DNA of 64,000 nucleotides from Mesonia mobilis DSM 19841 (GCF_000423405.1 NZ_AUHX01000011.1:1-64000), one strand, 5' to 3'; positions 8,039 to 16,466 are shown, counted from the stretch's first letter. Notes: generated by a model from the letters alone, not told the origin. A program made the numbers and translations.

Positions 8039-9163
8039 TTATTTATGGTATGTTCTTCCTTTCCATTCGTAAGAAGTTAAGAAAGACTGTATAGCGGTAC
8101 TTGTCACGAATATAGGATGTAAGAAAGCGATGATGACATAGTTTTTTAGCAAATGTAAATTCTGGTAAAATGCCGCTGTATTGTAAAGAATTAAAAAATC
8201 GATGTTGAATTTAACAACGAACAAAATTAGAAACGCCTGCCAAGTTATAAGTTTTAAAATCGCTCCTAAGGCGAAGATAATAAAACCCAGATTTGCCAAA
8301 AATACGACGATCGCAGTAAGTAAACTTGTAGGATTTTTGTAAGCTGAAGTTTTTGCAGCCCAACGCACTCGTTGTTGAAAAAGTGCTTTTAAGTTTTGCG
8401 GCGGAAGCGTTTTTACTTGCGCTTCGTGATGCGATAAATAATCAATTTTCTTTTGAGCAAATTTCATTTTTTCGAGCATAAAAATATCATCGCCACTGGC
8501 AATTTTATCGTTCTCAAAACCACTGAGTTCTATAAATGTTTTTTTTCTAAAACAAAGATTAGCGCCATTACATAAAAAAGGTTTTTTATTCCCAAAACCT
8601 CCTAAGGTCGCGGCTTGCAGACTTAAAAAATCTAGAGACTGAAATTTATCTAGAAATGATTTTTTTGAAAGATAACTTACCGGACCGGCGATAAAATCTG
8701 ATTGTTCTTGTATTACCATCGCATTAAAATATTGCAACCATTTTTCAGGAACTATACAATCGGCATCGGTCGTTACAATATATTTTTTAGTAGAAGCTTT
8801 AATCGCCTTACTCAGCGCTTCTTTTTTTGGAGAAATTGCTTTTGTTGAATTCTCTAAAAGCTGAATAGAAAATTCTGAATATTGCTGAATAAATTCTTCT
8901 ACGATCGCTTCTGAATGATCTTCAGAACAGTCATTAATAAAGATGATCTCAAAAAGCTCAGCAGGATATTCAATTTTTTTTAGACTTGCTATAAGTCGCG
9001 GTAAATTTTCAGCTTCATTTCTAAACGGTATGCAAATCGTAAAGCTGGTTTTTTGTTCTTCGTCCTGAAGTGGAAAAGGTTTTAATTTGAAAATTCCGTA
9101 GAGTAACCACAACATAAGTGTTGCGTAACTAGCCGATACGAACATCGAAAAAATTATTTCCAT
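8039..9163 (-). CDS. Membrane glycosyltransferase, GT2 family
   Basis: This is a 374-residue inverting family-2 glycosyltransferase. A membrane helix at about residues 5-25 precedes the GT-A domain: FTICIPFRNEAENLPRLIASL (N-terminal strand-loop), FINDCSEDHS, the DAD metal motif in VTTDADCIVP, a GANLCFRKKTF acceptor-site block, and QQRVRW, which fits the Q-x-x-R-W motif of processive or membrane-anchored GT2 enzymes. Three hydrophobic segments near the C-terminus (about 280-360) anchor it again. It overlaps the preceding flippase-like gene by 10 bases, so the pair is probably one transcription unit acting on a lipid-linked or lipid substrate. Donor and acceptor are unknown. Confidence 0.88.
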   Translation of the reverse strand: MEIIFSMFVSASYATLMLWLLYGIFKLKPFPLQDEEQKTSFTICIPFRNEAENLPRLIASLKKIEYPAELFEIIFINDCSEDHSEAIVEEFIQQYSEFSIQLLENSTKAISPKKEALSKAIKASTKKYIVTTDADCIVPEKWLQYFNAMVIQEQSDFIAGPVSYLSKKSFLDKFQSLDFLSLQAATLGGFGNKKPFLCNGANLCFRKKTFIELSGFENDKIASGDDIFMLEKMKFAQKKIDYLSHHEAQVKTLPPQNLKALFQQRVRWAAKTSAYKNPTSLLTAIVVFLANLGFIIFALGAILKLITWQAFLILFVVKFNIDFLILYNTAAFYQNLHLLKNYVIIAFLHPIFVTSTAIQSFLTSYEWKGRTYHK

Positions 9164-10119
9164 AGCGTTGAAAATTTCAAATCGAATCGAGGCTGAAATT
9201 TAAACCACAGTAAACTGCCAATCACTCCGAGTAATGCGAAATTTAACAACCACATCGTTAAAGAAATTGCCAAGACCGGTAAAGCTTCTACCTGAAAAAA
9301 GGAAAAAAGCCAAACTGCAACTCCGCCTTTTATTACCGCATCTAACAAAAATACACTCGGTAAAATCGACGCTAAAAAGTACATGCTAAAAATGCAACTC
9401 ATCGCATCGAAGTAAGAAATATCGACATTCAGCAAGACCAATAAAAAGTAAAATTGATGACTAAATATCAAATATCTACCTATCGATAACTCTAAAATTT
9501 CAATTTGTTGAATAACCGAAAACTGAAGAAAAGCTTTTTTAAGTTTATTGAATTGTTGTTGGAACCAAACCAATTTCCACAGAAAAAAAAGAACAATTAG
9601 AATTATTCCTACTGTAATTAATACTTGTTGAAGGGAAATAAAATTGAATTTAAAAGCAGAATTATTTAATAAAAAAGTAATTCCGATGATTCCAAAAATG
9701 ACCGTTGCGAATAGCTGACTCATATTTCCGAAGAAATTATAAAGCACAATTTTTTTCCAATATTTTTTATGGAAGAACATTGGTTTCGCTCCATATTCCC
9801 CAATTCGATTTGGCGTGAGAATAGCAACTGCGTGCGCAATTAATAGTTGAAATGCACTTTCCTGAAAAGAAATTGAACTTATTTTCTGGGTTAATTTTTT
9901 CCATTTAAAGATTTCTAAACTCCAATTAAGCACGGTAAAAATGAATAGAACAATAAATTCTTTCCAAGAAATGCTTTGAAGTTGATCTCTGAAATTTATC
10001 CAGCTTAGCTCTTGGTTTGCGGTGAGTTTATGATAAATAAAAAAACAAATGGCAGAAAGCAAGGCTACTTTTAAAAGTAGTAAAAACAATTGCTTAGATT
10101 TGTAGGGAAGCCAGCGCAT
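9154..10119 (-). CDS. Lysylphosphatidylglycerol synthase TM-domain (UPF0104) membrane protein
   Basis: This is an inner-membrane protein with seven to eight hydrophobic helices over about 321 residues. It shows the conserved LLIAHAVAILTPNRIGEYGAKP stretch near residues 90-110 that marks the UPF0104/AglD-like flippase-related family. Such proteins occur alone or fused to lipid-modifying enzymes. Here the partner appears to be the overlapping GT2 gene. I chose the ATG at 10117-10119 rather than the TTG two codons upstream because it leaves a usual short basic N-terminus. Only 23 bases separate it from the divergent ruvC start. Whether it transports a lipid is inference. Confidence 0.82.
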   Translation of the reverse strand: MRWLPYKSKQLFLLLLKVALLSAICFFIYHKLTANQELSWINFRDQLQSISWKEFIVLFIFTVLNWSLEIFKWKKLTQKISSISFQESAFQLLIAHAVAILTPNRIGEYGAKPMFFHKKYWKKIVLYNFFGNMSQLFATVIFGIIGITFLLNNSAFKFNFISLQQVLITVGIILIVLFFLWKLVWFQQQFNKLKKAFLQFSVIQQIEILELSIGRYLIFSHQFYFLLVLLNVDISYFDAMSCIFSMYFLASILPSVFLLDAVIKGGVAVWLFSFFQVEALPVLAISLTMWLLNFALLGVIGSLLWFKFQPRFDLKFSTLWK

Positions 10120-10142
10120 ACACAAAGAAACAAATATTTAGA

Positions 10143-10694
10143 TTGAAAACAGAAAAAATAATTTTAGGCATCGATCCGGGAACTACCATAATGGGTTTTG
10201 GACTTATAAAAGTGGTAGGTAAGCAGATGGAATTTATGCAACTCAACGAATTGATGCTGAAAAAATATGACGACCATTACGTAAAACTCAAGCTGATTTT
10301 TGAACGAACGATCGATTTGATCGACGCTTATCATCCCGACGAAATCGCGATCGAAGCTCCGTTTTTTGGTAAAAACGTACAATCGATGCTAAAGTTAGGA
10401 AGAGCACAAGGTGTGGCAATGGCTGCCGGTTTGAGTAGAGAAGTTCCGGTGACAGAATATTCACCTAAAAAAATTAAAATGGCGATTACCGGTAACGGGA
10501 ATGCCAGTAAAGAACAAGTGGCAAGAATGCTGCAAAGCACGTTGAAGTTGAAAAGTTTACCGAAAAACTTAGATTCTACCGATGGTTTGGCAGCGGCAGT
10601 TTGCCATTTTTATAATTCGAGTCGAGTAGAAACCGGTAAAAGTTATTCGGGTTGGGCTTCGTTTGTAAAAAAAAACCCGGGGAAAGTAAAATAG
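10143..10694 (+). CDS. ruvC: Crossover junction endodeoxyribonuclease RuvC
   Basis: RuvC cuts Holliday junctions after RuvAB branch migration. The RNase H-like fold is clear: ILGIDPGTTIMGFG carries the first catalytic aspartate (D11), AIEAPFFGKNVQSMLKLGRAQG carries the glutamate and the conserved helix, and STDGLAAAVCH carries the C-terminal aspartate. Its 183 residues are normal. The start is TTG at 10143; no in-frame ATG lies before the catalytic motif. The last part (SGWASFVKKNPGKVK) is a short basic tail. The exported glutathione peroxidase gene starts 2 bases after the stop, so they are co-transcribed. Confidence 0.95.
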   Translation: MKTEKIILGIDPGTTIMGFGLIKVVGKQMEFMQLNELMLKKYDDHYVKLKLIFERTIDLIDAYHPDEIAIEAPFFGKNVQSMLKLGRAQGVAMAAGLSREVPVTEYSPKKIKMAITGNGNASKEQVARMLQSTLKLKSLPKNLDSTDGLAAAVCHFYNSSRVETGKSYSGWASFVKKNPGKVK

Positions 10695-10696
10695 AA

Positions 10697-11251
10697 ATGA
10701 TGAAAAAAGGAATATTGATTTGCTTGATGTTCATAGGATTTTTAACGCAAGCACAAAACCAAAAACAAATGGAAAACACAATTTATCAATTTAAAGTTGA
10801 AGATATTGAAGGAAATACTTTCGATCTAGCTTCTTTAAAAGGGAAAAAAGTGATGATTGTGAACACCGCGAGTAAATGCGGTTTAACCCCACAATACGAG
10901 CAATTAGAAGCGATTTACAAAGCTTACCAAGATCAAAACTTTGTGATCATTGGTTTTCCTGCCAATAATTTTGCAAGTCAGGAGCCGGGAAGTGATGAAG
11001 AGATCGCTCAGTTTTGCGAACGCAATTACGGAGTTACTTTCCCGATGATGAGTAAAATCTCGGTAAAGGGAGAAGATATGCACGAGTTATATGAATTTCT
11101 CACTCAAAAATCTAAAAATGGTTTTGCCGATTCTGAAGTAGCTTGGAATTTTCAGAAATATTTAATTAGTGAAGAAGGGAAAGTAGTAAATGTGATCGAT
11201 CCCAGAACTTTACCAACCGATGAGAAAATCGTTAAATGGATTAAAGAATAA
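10697..11251 (+). CDS. Exported glutathione peroxidase (thiol peroxidase type)
   Basis: This is a peroxidase of the GPx family in a cysteine form. From the ATG at 10697 the protein has 184 residues with a signal peptide (about 1-20, ending TQAQ), so it acts in the periplasm. The peroxidatic cysteine is C61 in NTASKCGLTPQYEQLE. The catalytic partners are Q95 in SQEPG and W150-N151 in AWNF. C107 in EIAQFCERNYGVTFP matches the resolving cysteine of yeast Gpx3, so it is probably reduced by thioredoxin-like partners rather than glutathione. A longer in-frame reading into ruvC exists but would hide the signal peptide, so I reject it. Confidence 0.93.
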   Translation: MMKKGILICLMFIGFLTQAQNQKQMENTIYQFKVEDIEGNTFDLASLKGKKVMIVNTASKCGLTPQYEQLEAIYKAYQDQNFVIIGFPANNFASQEPGSDEEIAQFCERNYGVTFPMMSKISVKGEDMHELYEFLTQKSKNGFADSEVAWNFQKYLISEEGKVVNVIDPRTLPTDEKIVKWIKE

Positions 11252-11266
11252 TTTATTGATAGATAT

Positions 11267-11299
11267 GATGAGATCCTGAATCAAGTTCAGGATGACGAA
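11267..11299 (+). repeat. Small palindromic repeat, copy 1
   Basis: A 33-base unit contains the hairpin ATCCTGAA-TCAAG-TTCAGGAT (11273-11293) flanked by GATGAG and GACGAA. The same unit occurs at 15756-15788 with a compensated base-pair change in the stem. Confidence 0.75.
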
Positions 11300-11305
11300 C
11301 AAACA

Positions 11306-11343
11306 AATAAAAATCCCGAATAGAATTGTTCGGGATTTTTATT
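11306..11343. terminator. Bidirectional terminator between the peroxidase and toxin genes
   Basis: A perfect 15-base inverted repeat (AATAAAAATCCCGAA at 11306-11320 and its complement at 11329-11343) has A-rich and T-rich outer arms, so it can end transcription from both converging units. Confidence 0.9.
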
Positions 11344-11356
11344 TAGTATATAATTT

Positions 11357-11659
11357 CTATTTCAGTCTTTTTTTAATATCCATTCGTTGATGAAGAATTC
11401 TAACAATTTCTATCGTATCATTTTCAACTTTTCGGTAAAATATAAGATGCGATTTAATTTTAGTTACTCGATAATTTTTCCTTGTTTGCTCTACCGATTT
11501 ACCGGTAAAGAAATTATCAGCTATAAATCTAATTTCATTAATTATTAAATCGTAATAATGGTCTGCTTGTTCTTTTGACCATTTCTTAAAAGTATATAAC
11601 CAAATATTATTTAAATCTTTTATCGCTTGACGACTTATACGATATTTGGTAGAATTCAT
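11357..11659 (-). CDS. RelE/ParE-family toxin
   Basis: This 100-residue basic protein has the RelE/ParE pattern: KYRISRQAIKDLNNIWLYTFKKWSKEQADHYYD helices, then strands ending in YRVTKIKSHLIFYRKVENDTIEIVRILHQRMD. ParE members act on DNA gyrase and RelE members cut mRNA at the ribosome; the sequence here, with the I-x-I-x-R-I-L-H-x-R-M-D end, is closer to the ParE branch. It overlaps the antitoxin stop by 4 bases (ATGA), so translation is coupled. It is the downstream gene of the pair. Confidence 0.9.
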   Translation of the reverse strand: MNSTKYRISRQAIKDLNNIWLYTFKKWSKEQADHYYDLIINEIRFIADNFFTGKSVEQTRKNYRVTKIKSHLIFYRKVENDTIEIVRILHQRMDIKKRLK

Positions 11660-11898
11660 AAATGCTCTTGATGAAGTTTTTTTAAGTTTTCTGTAGGGTC
11701 AAAATCGTCTACAAATCCGCTTTGTTCTCCAACTACTAATGCTTTTATTAATTCTTTTTCTTTTCTTTCTTCTTGTTCTAAAAGCCTTAGAGCAGATCTT
11801 ATAACTTCACTAACTGAGTTATACCTTCCAGAATTTACTTCTTCTTTAATAAATTCTTCAAAATAGCTTCCTAACGTAATAGACGTATTCTTTTCCAT
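11656..11898 (-). CDS. ParD-family antitoxin
   Basis: This is an 80-residue antitoxin of the CopG/ParD type. A ribbon-helix-helix domain is visible at the N-terminus (MEKNTSITLGSYFEEFIKEEV, then GRYNSVSEVIRSALRLLEQEE), followed by an acidic tail that would wrap the toxin. I start it at the ATG at 11896-11898; a longer reading to 11949 adds an unrelated hydrophobic lead. RHH antitoxins repress their own promoter. A short dyad CCAA-AAC-TTGG lies upstream near 11929-11939 and could be an operator. Confidence 0.88.
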   Translation of the reverse strand: MEKNTSITLGSYFEEFIKEEVNSGRYNSVSEVIRSALRLLEQEERKEKELIKALVVGEQSGFVDDFDPTENLKKLHQEHL

Positions 11899-11946
11899 TG
11901 TTAAAATGATAGTTTGTTCTAATATACCAAAACTTGGCAATGATGT

Positions 11947-11954
11947 CAAATTTA
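11947..11954 (-). promoter_or_regulatory. Candidate -7 element for the parD-toxin operon
   Basis: The minus strand reads TAAATTTG, matching TAnnTTTG, about 49 bases before the parD start. No matching -33 element was found at the expected distance, so the call is weak. Confidence 0.3.
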
Positions 11955-11964
11955 TTTAAATCGA

Positions 11965-13989
11965 CTAAATCAATCCTGCGCGTTTCAATAAAGCTTCAGG
12001 GTTTGGCTCTTTTCCACGGAAACGTTTATATAAAACCATCGGGTCTTCCGTGCCGCCTTTACTAAGAATGTTATCTTTAAATTTATCAGCTACTGTTTTA
12101 TTAAAAATTCCTTCTTCCTGAAAATATGCAAACGCATCGGCATCCAATACTTCTGCCCATTTATAAGAATAATAACCTGCCGAATAACCTCCTTGAAAAA
12201 TATGAGAGAACGAAGTACTCATACAATTTTCAGCAACATCAGGATATAGTTTTGTCGCTTCAAAAGCTTTTAATTCATTTTCTTTTACAGAATTGATTGC
12301 TGAAGGATCGACGGCGTGCCAAGCCATATCTAACATCCCAAAACTTAGCTGGCGAACGTTTTGCATCCCTTCGTGAAAGTTGGCCGATTTTTTAATCTTC
12401 TCGATCATTTCCATCGGGATCACTTCATCGGTTTCATAATGGCGAGCAAATAGTTCTAAAGCTTCCGGCTCGTAACACCAGTTTTCTAACACCTGGCTTG
12501 GTAATTCAACAAAATCCCAATAGACTGAAGCTCCCGATAAACTCGGGTAAGTTGAGTTAGCCAGCATCCCGTGTAAAGCGTGACCAAACTCGTGAAATAA
12601 CGTGGTTACTTCATTAAATGTAAGTAAGGATGGTTTTTTAGAAGTTGGTCGCGTAAAATTACAAACGTTAGAAACATGCGGACGCTCATTTTTACCGTCT
12701 TTCACTTTTTGGTCTTTGTAAATCGTCATCCAAGCGCCATTTCTTTTGCCTTCTCTCGGATGAAAATCGGCATAAAAAAGAGCCATAAAGTTATGATCAC
12801 CATCATAAACCTCGTAAGTTTTTACTTCTTCGTGGTATTTATCTATGTCAAATACTTCTTTAAAATGAAGATCGTATAATTTTTTGGCTACCGTAAAAAC
12901 TCCGTGAATTACATTATCGAGTTTAAAATAAGGCTTCAATTGTTCGTCGTCTAGCTGAAAACGCTTTTGCTTCAACTTTTCAGCATAATAAGCGCTGTCC
13001 CATTTTTCTAAATGGTCGATATCGTCTAATTCTTTTGCAAATTGTTCTAATTCTTGAAACTCTTTTTCAGCCGCAGGTTTTGCTTTTTCGAGCATTTCAT
13101 TTAAAAAATCATTTACTTTTTCAGGGCTTTTTGCCATTCGCTCTTCTAAAATGAAATGTGCGTGGGTTTGAAAACCTAATAAATTAGCCCGCTGGTGACG
13201 AAGTTTAGCAATCTTCAATACATTTTCTTGATTATCGTATTCATCATTCTGAAAACCTTTCGCTCCAAAAGCAATCGAAAGTTTTTTACGCAGTTCTCGA
13301 TTTTCTGCATACTTCATAAACGGAATATAACTCGGGTATTGAAGTGTAAAAATATAGCCGTTCTTTCCTTTAGCTTTGGCTAATAAATTAGCGTTTTCTA
13401 ATTCGCTTTCCGGTAAGCCTTTTAAATCTTTTTCATCTTCAATATGAAGTTCGTAACGATTGGTTTCTGCTAACACATTTTCACCAAACGAAAGTGAAAG
13501 TTTAGAAAGATCTTTGTCGATTTCTCGAAGTTGCTCTTTTTTTTCTTCCGGTAAATTAGCCCCGTTTCTCGTGAAACTTTTGTAATGTTTATCGAGCAGT
13601 GTTTTTTGTTCTACACTCAGTTCTAAGCTGTCTTTTTGCTCGTAAACGCTTTTTACACGTTTAAATAATTCTTCATTTAAGGTAAGATCATTACTGAATT
13701 CACTTAACCAAGGAGAAACTTCTTGTGCGATTTTCTGAATTTCTTCATTGGTTTCTGCCGAATTTAAATTGAAAAATATGCTCGAAACTCGACTTAAGGT
13801 TTCACCTGCAAATTCTAACGCTTCTAAAGTATTTTCGAAAGTTGGCGCTTCTTCATTAGAAGTAATGCTATCGATTTCTGCTTTTGCTTTGGCAATGGCT
13901 TCTTGAAAAGCCGGTTTAAAATGTTCATTTTTTATTTTAGAAAATGGAGCAGCATCAAAAGGCTCCAATAACGGGTTTTCCTGACTCAT
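11965..13989 (-). CDS. M3-family oligopeptidase (OpdA/Dcp type)
   Basis: This is a 674-residue cytoplasmic zinc peptidase of the thimet oligopeptidase family, which degrades short peptides. The zinc motif HEFGH lies at residues 466-470 in TLFHEFGHALHGML, with the third zinc ligand expected in the following helix (VELPSQVLENW). It has no signal peptide. The length and the N-terminal helical region (NPLLEPFDAAPFSKIKNEHF) fit the Dcp/OpdA branch. The window also encodes a secreted subtilase and a probable peptide importer, so this enzyme could finish the breakdown of imported peptides. That link is inference. Confidence 0.95.
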   Translation of the reverse strand: MSQENPLLEPFDAAPFSKIKNEHFKPAFQEAIAKAKAEIDSITSNEEAPTFENTLEALEFAGETLSRVSSIFFNLNSAETNEEIQKIAQEVSPWLSEFSNDLTLNEELFKRVKSVYEQKDSLELSVEQKTLLDKHYKSFTRNGANLPEEKKEQLREIDKDLSKLSLSFGENVLAETNRYELHIEDEKDLKGLPESELENANLLAKAKGKNGYIFTLQYPSYIPFMKYAENRELRKKLSIAFGAKGFQNDEYDNQENVLKIAKLRHQRANLLGFQTHAHFILEERMAKSPEKVNDFLNEMLEKAKPAAEKEFQELEQFAKELDDIDHLEKWDSAYYAEKLKQKRFQLDDEQLKPYFKLDNVIHGVFTVAKKLYDLHFKEVFDIDKYHEEVKTYEVYDGDHNFMALFYADFHPREGKRNGAWMTIYKDQKVKDGKNERPHVSNVCNFTRPTSKKPSLLTFNEVTTLFHEFGHALHGMLANSTYPSLSGASVYWDFVELPSQVLENWCYEPEALELFARHYETDEVIPMEMIEKIKKSANFHEGMQNVRQLSFGMLDMAWHAVDPSAINSVKENELKAFEATKLYPDVAENCMSTSFSHIFQGGYSAGYYSYKWAEVLDADAFAYFQEEGIFNKTVADKFKDNILSKGGTEDPMVLYKRFRGKEPNPEALLKRAGLI

Positions 13990-14005
13990 AATTTATTTTT
14001 CTGTA

Positions 14006-14013
14006 CAAACGTA
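14006..14013 (-). promoter_or_regulatory. Candidate -7 element for the M3 peptidase gene
   Basis: The minus strand reads TACGTTTG, an exact TAnnTTTG match, 17 bases before the start codon. No good -33 element is seen, so confidence is moderate to low. Confidence 0.4.
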
Positions 14014-14065
14014 AAGATACAAAGAGTAGGAGAGTTGAGGTCTTAATTTTTAGTCAAAAAAGAGT

Positions 14066-15553
14066 TTACAATTCAAACTCTTCCAATTCTCGATCGGGAG
14101 AAATAATATTGTAACCTTCCCAAACTGAAGCATCGTATTTGCGAATGTAATCTAGCTTTTTACCTTTATTTTCTTCGATACTATTAAATTGTTCTGAAGT
14201 TACCGGCGAAGAGTTCACAAACAAAATCTCGGTATTCATGTTTGATTGATTTTCGACAAGCATATCAAATTTGAATTTGATTCGCTTAGAACGATCTTCA
14301 GTATTTTCTTTGAATTTAAAACTACGATTAAAGTAAATATATTGGTTGGTTTTACTTTTAGCATAAACAGGATCGTAGGTGTTATTTTCATTCTTTTTGA
14401 AAATGATTAAGCCGGTGTCTTTAGTTTGTTCAGCTTTGATCCCTAATAAGAATTTCATATTAATTCCGGAAGCTTTTTCGCCTTCTTCTAAATGATATTC
14501 GGCTTTAATTATCGCAAAACTTTCAGCAGAAACGTAAAGTTTTCCTAGATAATCGGCGCGACCACGATCGGGTTCAAACGATAAAATATAAACCATTTCT
14601 CCGTTAAAACCGGTAATGTCTTCAATGGTATAAGCATAATCTTCGTACTCTCTTACAAAATCAAATTTTCCCAAATTTAATTTATCGTTGTACTTAAAAT
14701 AATCTACATAACTTTCTTTGAGATTCTTGGTGTAAATAGAATCACTTTTTTTGGTTTGAACTTTAAATTTCTTACCGACTTTTAGAGAATCGTCTATCGG
14801 TAAAATTCCGCTTTTTACTTTAAAAGTATTTTCACTGTTAAGATTCTGACCTATTTTTTTCATGACTTCTGAAGAAAAACTTTCTACATCACTCGATTGG
14901 GTGGTGTCTTTTAAAACGGTAGCTTTTTGAATATCGACTTTTAGACTGTCTATTTTTTCGCCTAACGAAACACGAATAAATTTTTCTGAATACGATTTTG
15001 AAGTAACATTCTTGGTCGTTTTTAGTAATTCTTCTAATTCAGTATTAAATTTTTTAGTGACTTTTTTCTCTAAAAAAGTGGCTTTGTTAATTTCGAATTC
15101 GGCATCGAGAATTTCATTGTCACTTTCATTTCTAATAAACAGGTCGTATTGGCGCAAGCTGTAGTTATAATTTTTGGCAAGATTTTCATTCACCTTTGCC
15201 ATAATTTCTTGCGGAGAAAGTTTTTTGTTGATCAAATAAACATCTTCTAATTCACTTACATCTTCTTTTAAATAAATGATCGTGTCTTGTACAAAATCTT
15301 TTAAAGCAATTCGCGTCGATTGATAACCTAACGATGAAAAACGAAGCGAATCCTTCTCGGTAAAACGATCGACGTTAATTTGAAATTCACCTTCGTTATT
15401 AGTGATGACACCGTAGTTTTTCCCAATTTCTACAGAAGCGTAAGGAATGCTTTCGTTGGTTTCTTTACTAAAAAGTGAACCTGAAAGATCTTGCGCGGTT
15501 AACGGGAGAAAAAATATAAAAGTTAGAGCGAGTGGTAAGTAAGTTTTGAGCAT
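14066..15553 (-). CDS. Exported CarboxypepD_reg-like domain protein
   Basis: This 495-residue protein begins with a signal peptide (about 1-20, ending LTAQ). A CarboxypepD_reg-like beta-sandwich domain follows at about 21-95 (LFSKETNESIPYASVEIGKNYGVITNNEGEF is its signature pattern, as in TonB receptor N-termini). The rest has strands rich in YxYF/K patterns and no recognised catalytic motif. Related Bacteroidota proteins sit at the outer membrane or in the periplasm with unknown function. The gene stands alone between the M3 peptidase gene (76 bases) and the purE terminator. Confidence 0.78.
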   Translation of the reverse strand: MLKTYLPLALTFIFFLPLTAQDLSGSLFSKETNESIPYASVEIGKNYGVITNNEGEFQINVDRFTEKDSLRFSSLGYQSTRIALKDFVQDTIIYLKEDVSELEDVYLINKKLSPQEIMAKVNENLAKNYNYSLRQYDLFIRNESDNEILDAEFEINKATFLEKKVTKKFNTELEELLKTTKNVTSKSYSEKFIRVSLGEKIDSLKVDIQKATVLKDTTQSSDVESFSSEVMKKIGQNLNSENTFKVKSGILPIDDSLKVGKKFKVQTKKSDSIYTKNLKESYVDYFKYNDKLNLGKFDFVREYEDYAYTIEDITGFNGEMVYILSFEPDRGRADYLGKLYVSAESFAIIKAEYHLEEGEKASGINMKFLLGIKAEQTKDTGLIIFKKNENNTYDPVYAKSKTNQYIYFNRSFKFKENTEDRSKRIKFKFDMLVENQSNMNTEILFVNSSPVTSEQFNSIEENKGKKLDYIRKYDASVWEGYNIISPDRELEEFEL

Positions 15554-15622
15554 AGTAGAGGTTGAGTAAATAACTTCTATAAATATGCAAAAAATCTTTG
15601 AATGTTGAACAAATTGAAATAA

Positions 15623-15652
15623 AAAAACCTTCTCTAATAGAGAAGGTTTTTG
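15623..15652 (-). terminator. Terminator after purE
   Basis: The hairpin AACCTTCTCT-AAT-AGAGAAGGTT has flanking A- and T-runs and lies in the gap downstream of purE on the minus strand. It is nearly symmetric and could act both ways. Confidence 0.75.
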
Positions 15653-15708
15653 GATTTATGAGAAAAACTAACGTTGTTTTTCTGAAATTAATAGAGCGTG
15701 ATACTTTC

Positions 15709-15738
15709 TTCATTCCGGACTTGATCCGGAATCTCATG
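15709..15738 (-). repeat. Small palindromic repeat, diverged copy 2
   Basis: The hairpin ATTCCGGA-CTTGA-TCCGGAAT (15712-15732) read on the minus strand has the TCAAG loop and ATGAG / GAA flanks of the copies at 11267 and 15756, but a different stem sequence that still pairs perfectly. Confidence 0.6.
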
Positions 15739-15755
15739 TTAGGTGGAAAAAATAA

Positions 15756-15788
15756 GATGAGACCCTGAATCAAGTTCAGGGTGACGAA
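15756..15788 (+). repeat. Small palindromic repeat, copy 3
   Basis: The hairpin ACCCTGAA-TCAAG-TTCAGGGT (15762-15782), flanked by GATGAG and GACGAA, is the same 33-base unit as at 11267-11299. One stem pair is changed from T-A to C-G on both sides. Confidence 0.75.
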
Positions 15789-15804
15789 ATGTAATTTTTC
15801 CTAC

Positions 15805-16293
15805 CTACTTCTTTTTAACTTCCTCAGCGCCTTTAATCACTTTTTGTTTAAGGCCTTCTTTGTACACTAAAATTTTGTCAAGCACACATTTATCTGCTGC
15901 GCCAATAATTTGAGCTGCTAAAATTCCGGCATTTTTGGCTCCGTCTAAAGCTACGGTTGCTACCGGAACACCGCCCGGCATTTGTAAAATAGAAAGCACA
16001 GAATCCCAACCATCGATCGAGTTTCTCGATTTTACAGGAACACCAATCACAGGTAACGGAGAAAGAGAAGCGATCATCCCAGGAAGGTGAGCTGCACCGC
16101 CGGCACCGGCGATAATAACGTTAAAACCACGTTCGTGAGCGTTTTTTCCGTAATCGAATAGTTTTTCCGGAGTTCTGTGTGCCGAGACAATATCGACTTC
16201 TACCTCAATATCAAAACCTTTTAAAATATCGATGGCTTCTTGCATCACAGGAAGATCACTCGTGCTTCCCATTATAATTCCTACTTTACTCAT
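15805..16293 (-). CDS. purE: 5-(carboxyamino)imidazole ribonucleotide mutase PurE
   Basis: Class I PurE moves the carboxyl group of N5-CAIR to give CAIR in purine synthesis. Conserved motifs are GIIMGSTSDLPVM at the N-terminus, SAHRTPEKLFDY, IAGAGGAAHLPGM, GVPVKS and SILQMPGGVPVATVAL. I start at the ATG at 16291-16293 (162 residues, the normal size); the longer reading upstream is AT-rich intergenic sequence. purK lies upstream on the same strand, 215 bases away, with a hairpin and a heptamer repeat in between. Confidence 0.97.
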   Translation of the reverse strand: MSKVGIIMGSTSDLPVMQEAIDILKGFDIEVEVDIVSAHRTPEKLFDYGKNAHERGFNVIIAGAGGAAHLPGMIASLSPLPVIGVPVKSRNSIDGWDSVLSILQMPGGVPVATVALDGAKNAGILAAQIIGAADKCVLDKILVYKEGLKQKVIKGAEEVKKK

Positions 16294-16376
16294 ATTTTTA
16301 TTTTTTTGCTTTTGGCTATTTAAAATTTGCCTTCTGCTTTTATTAATTTTTATTTTAAACCCTTCCGCCTTCGGCA

Positions 16377-16407
16377 CCTTCCCTTAAAAAGGGAAGGATT
16401 TTTTTTT
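16377..16407 (+). terminator. Hairpin with T-tract facing away from purE
   Basis: CCTTCCCTT-AAA-AAGGGAAGG is followed by A and nine T on the plus strand. It would end plus-strand transcription, but both neighbouring genes are on the minus strand, so it may be part of an intergenic repeat or block antisense transcription. It lies in the purK-purE gap. Confidence 0.5.
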
Positions 16408-16466
16408 GAGTTGTTGACAAAGAAATTACTTTTTAGAAAATAAATGAATTAGATTTTTTCAACTTT

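Noticed and set aside
10652-10696. An extended glutathione peroxidase start overlapping ruvC
   Set aside because: It would bury the signal peptide behind 15 extra residues. The ATG at 10697 directly precedes a clean signal peptide.
16294-16377. A longer purE frame starting at 16377
   Set aside because: The added residues are Lys/Asn-rich intergenic sequence with no family match. The ATG at 16293 gives the standard PurE.
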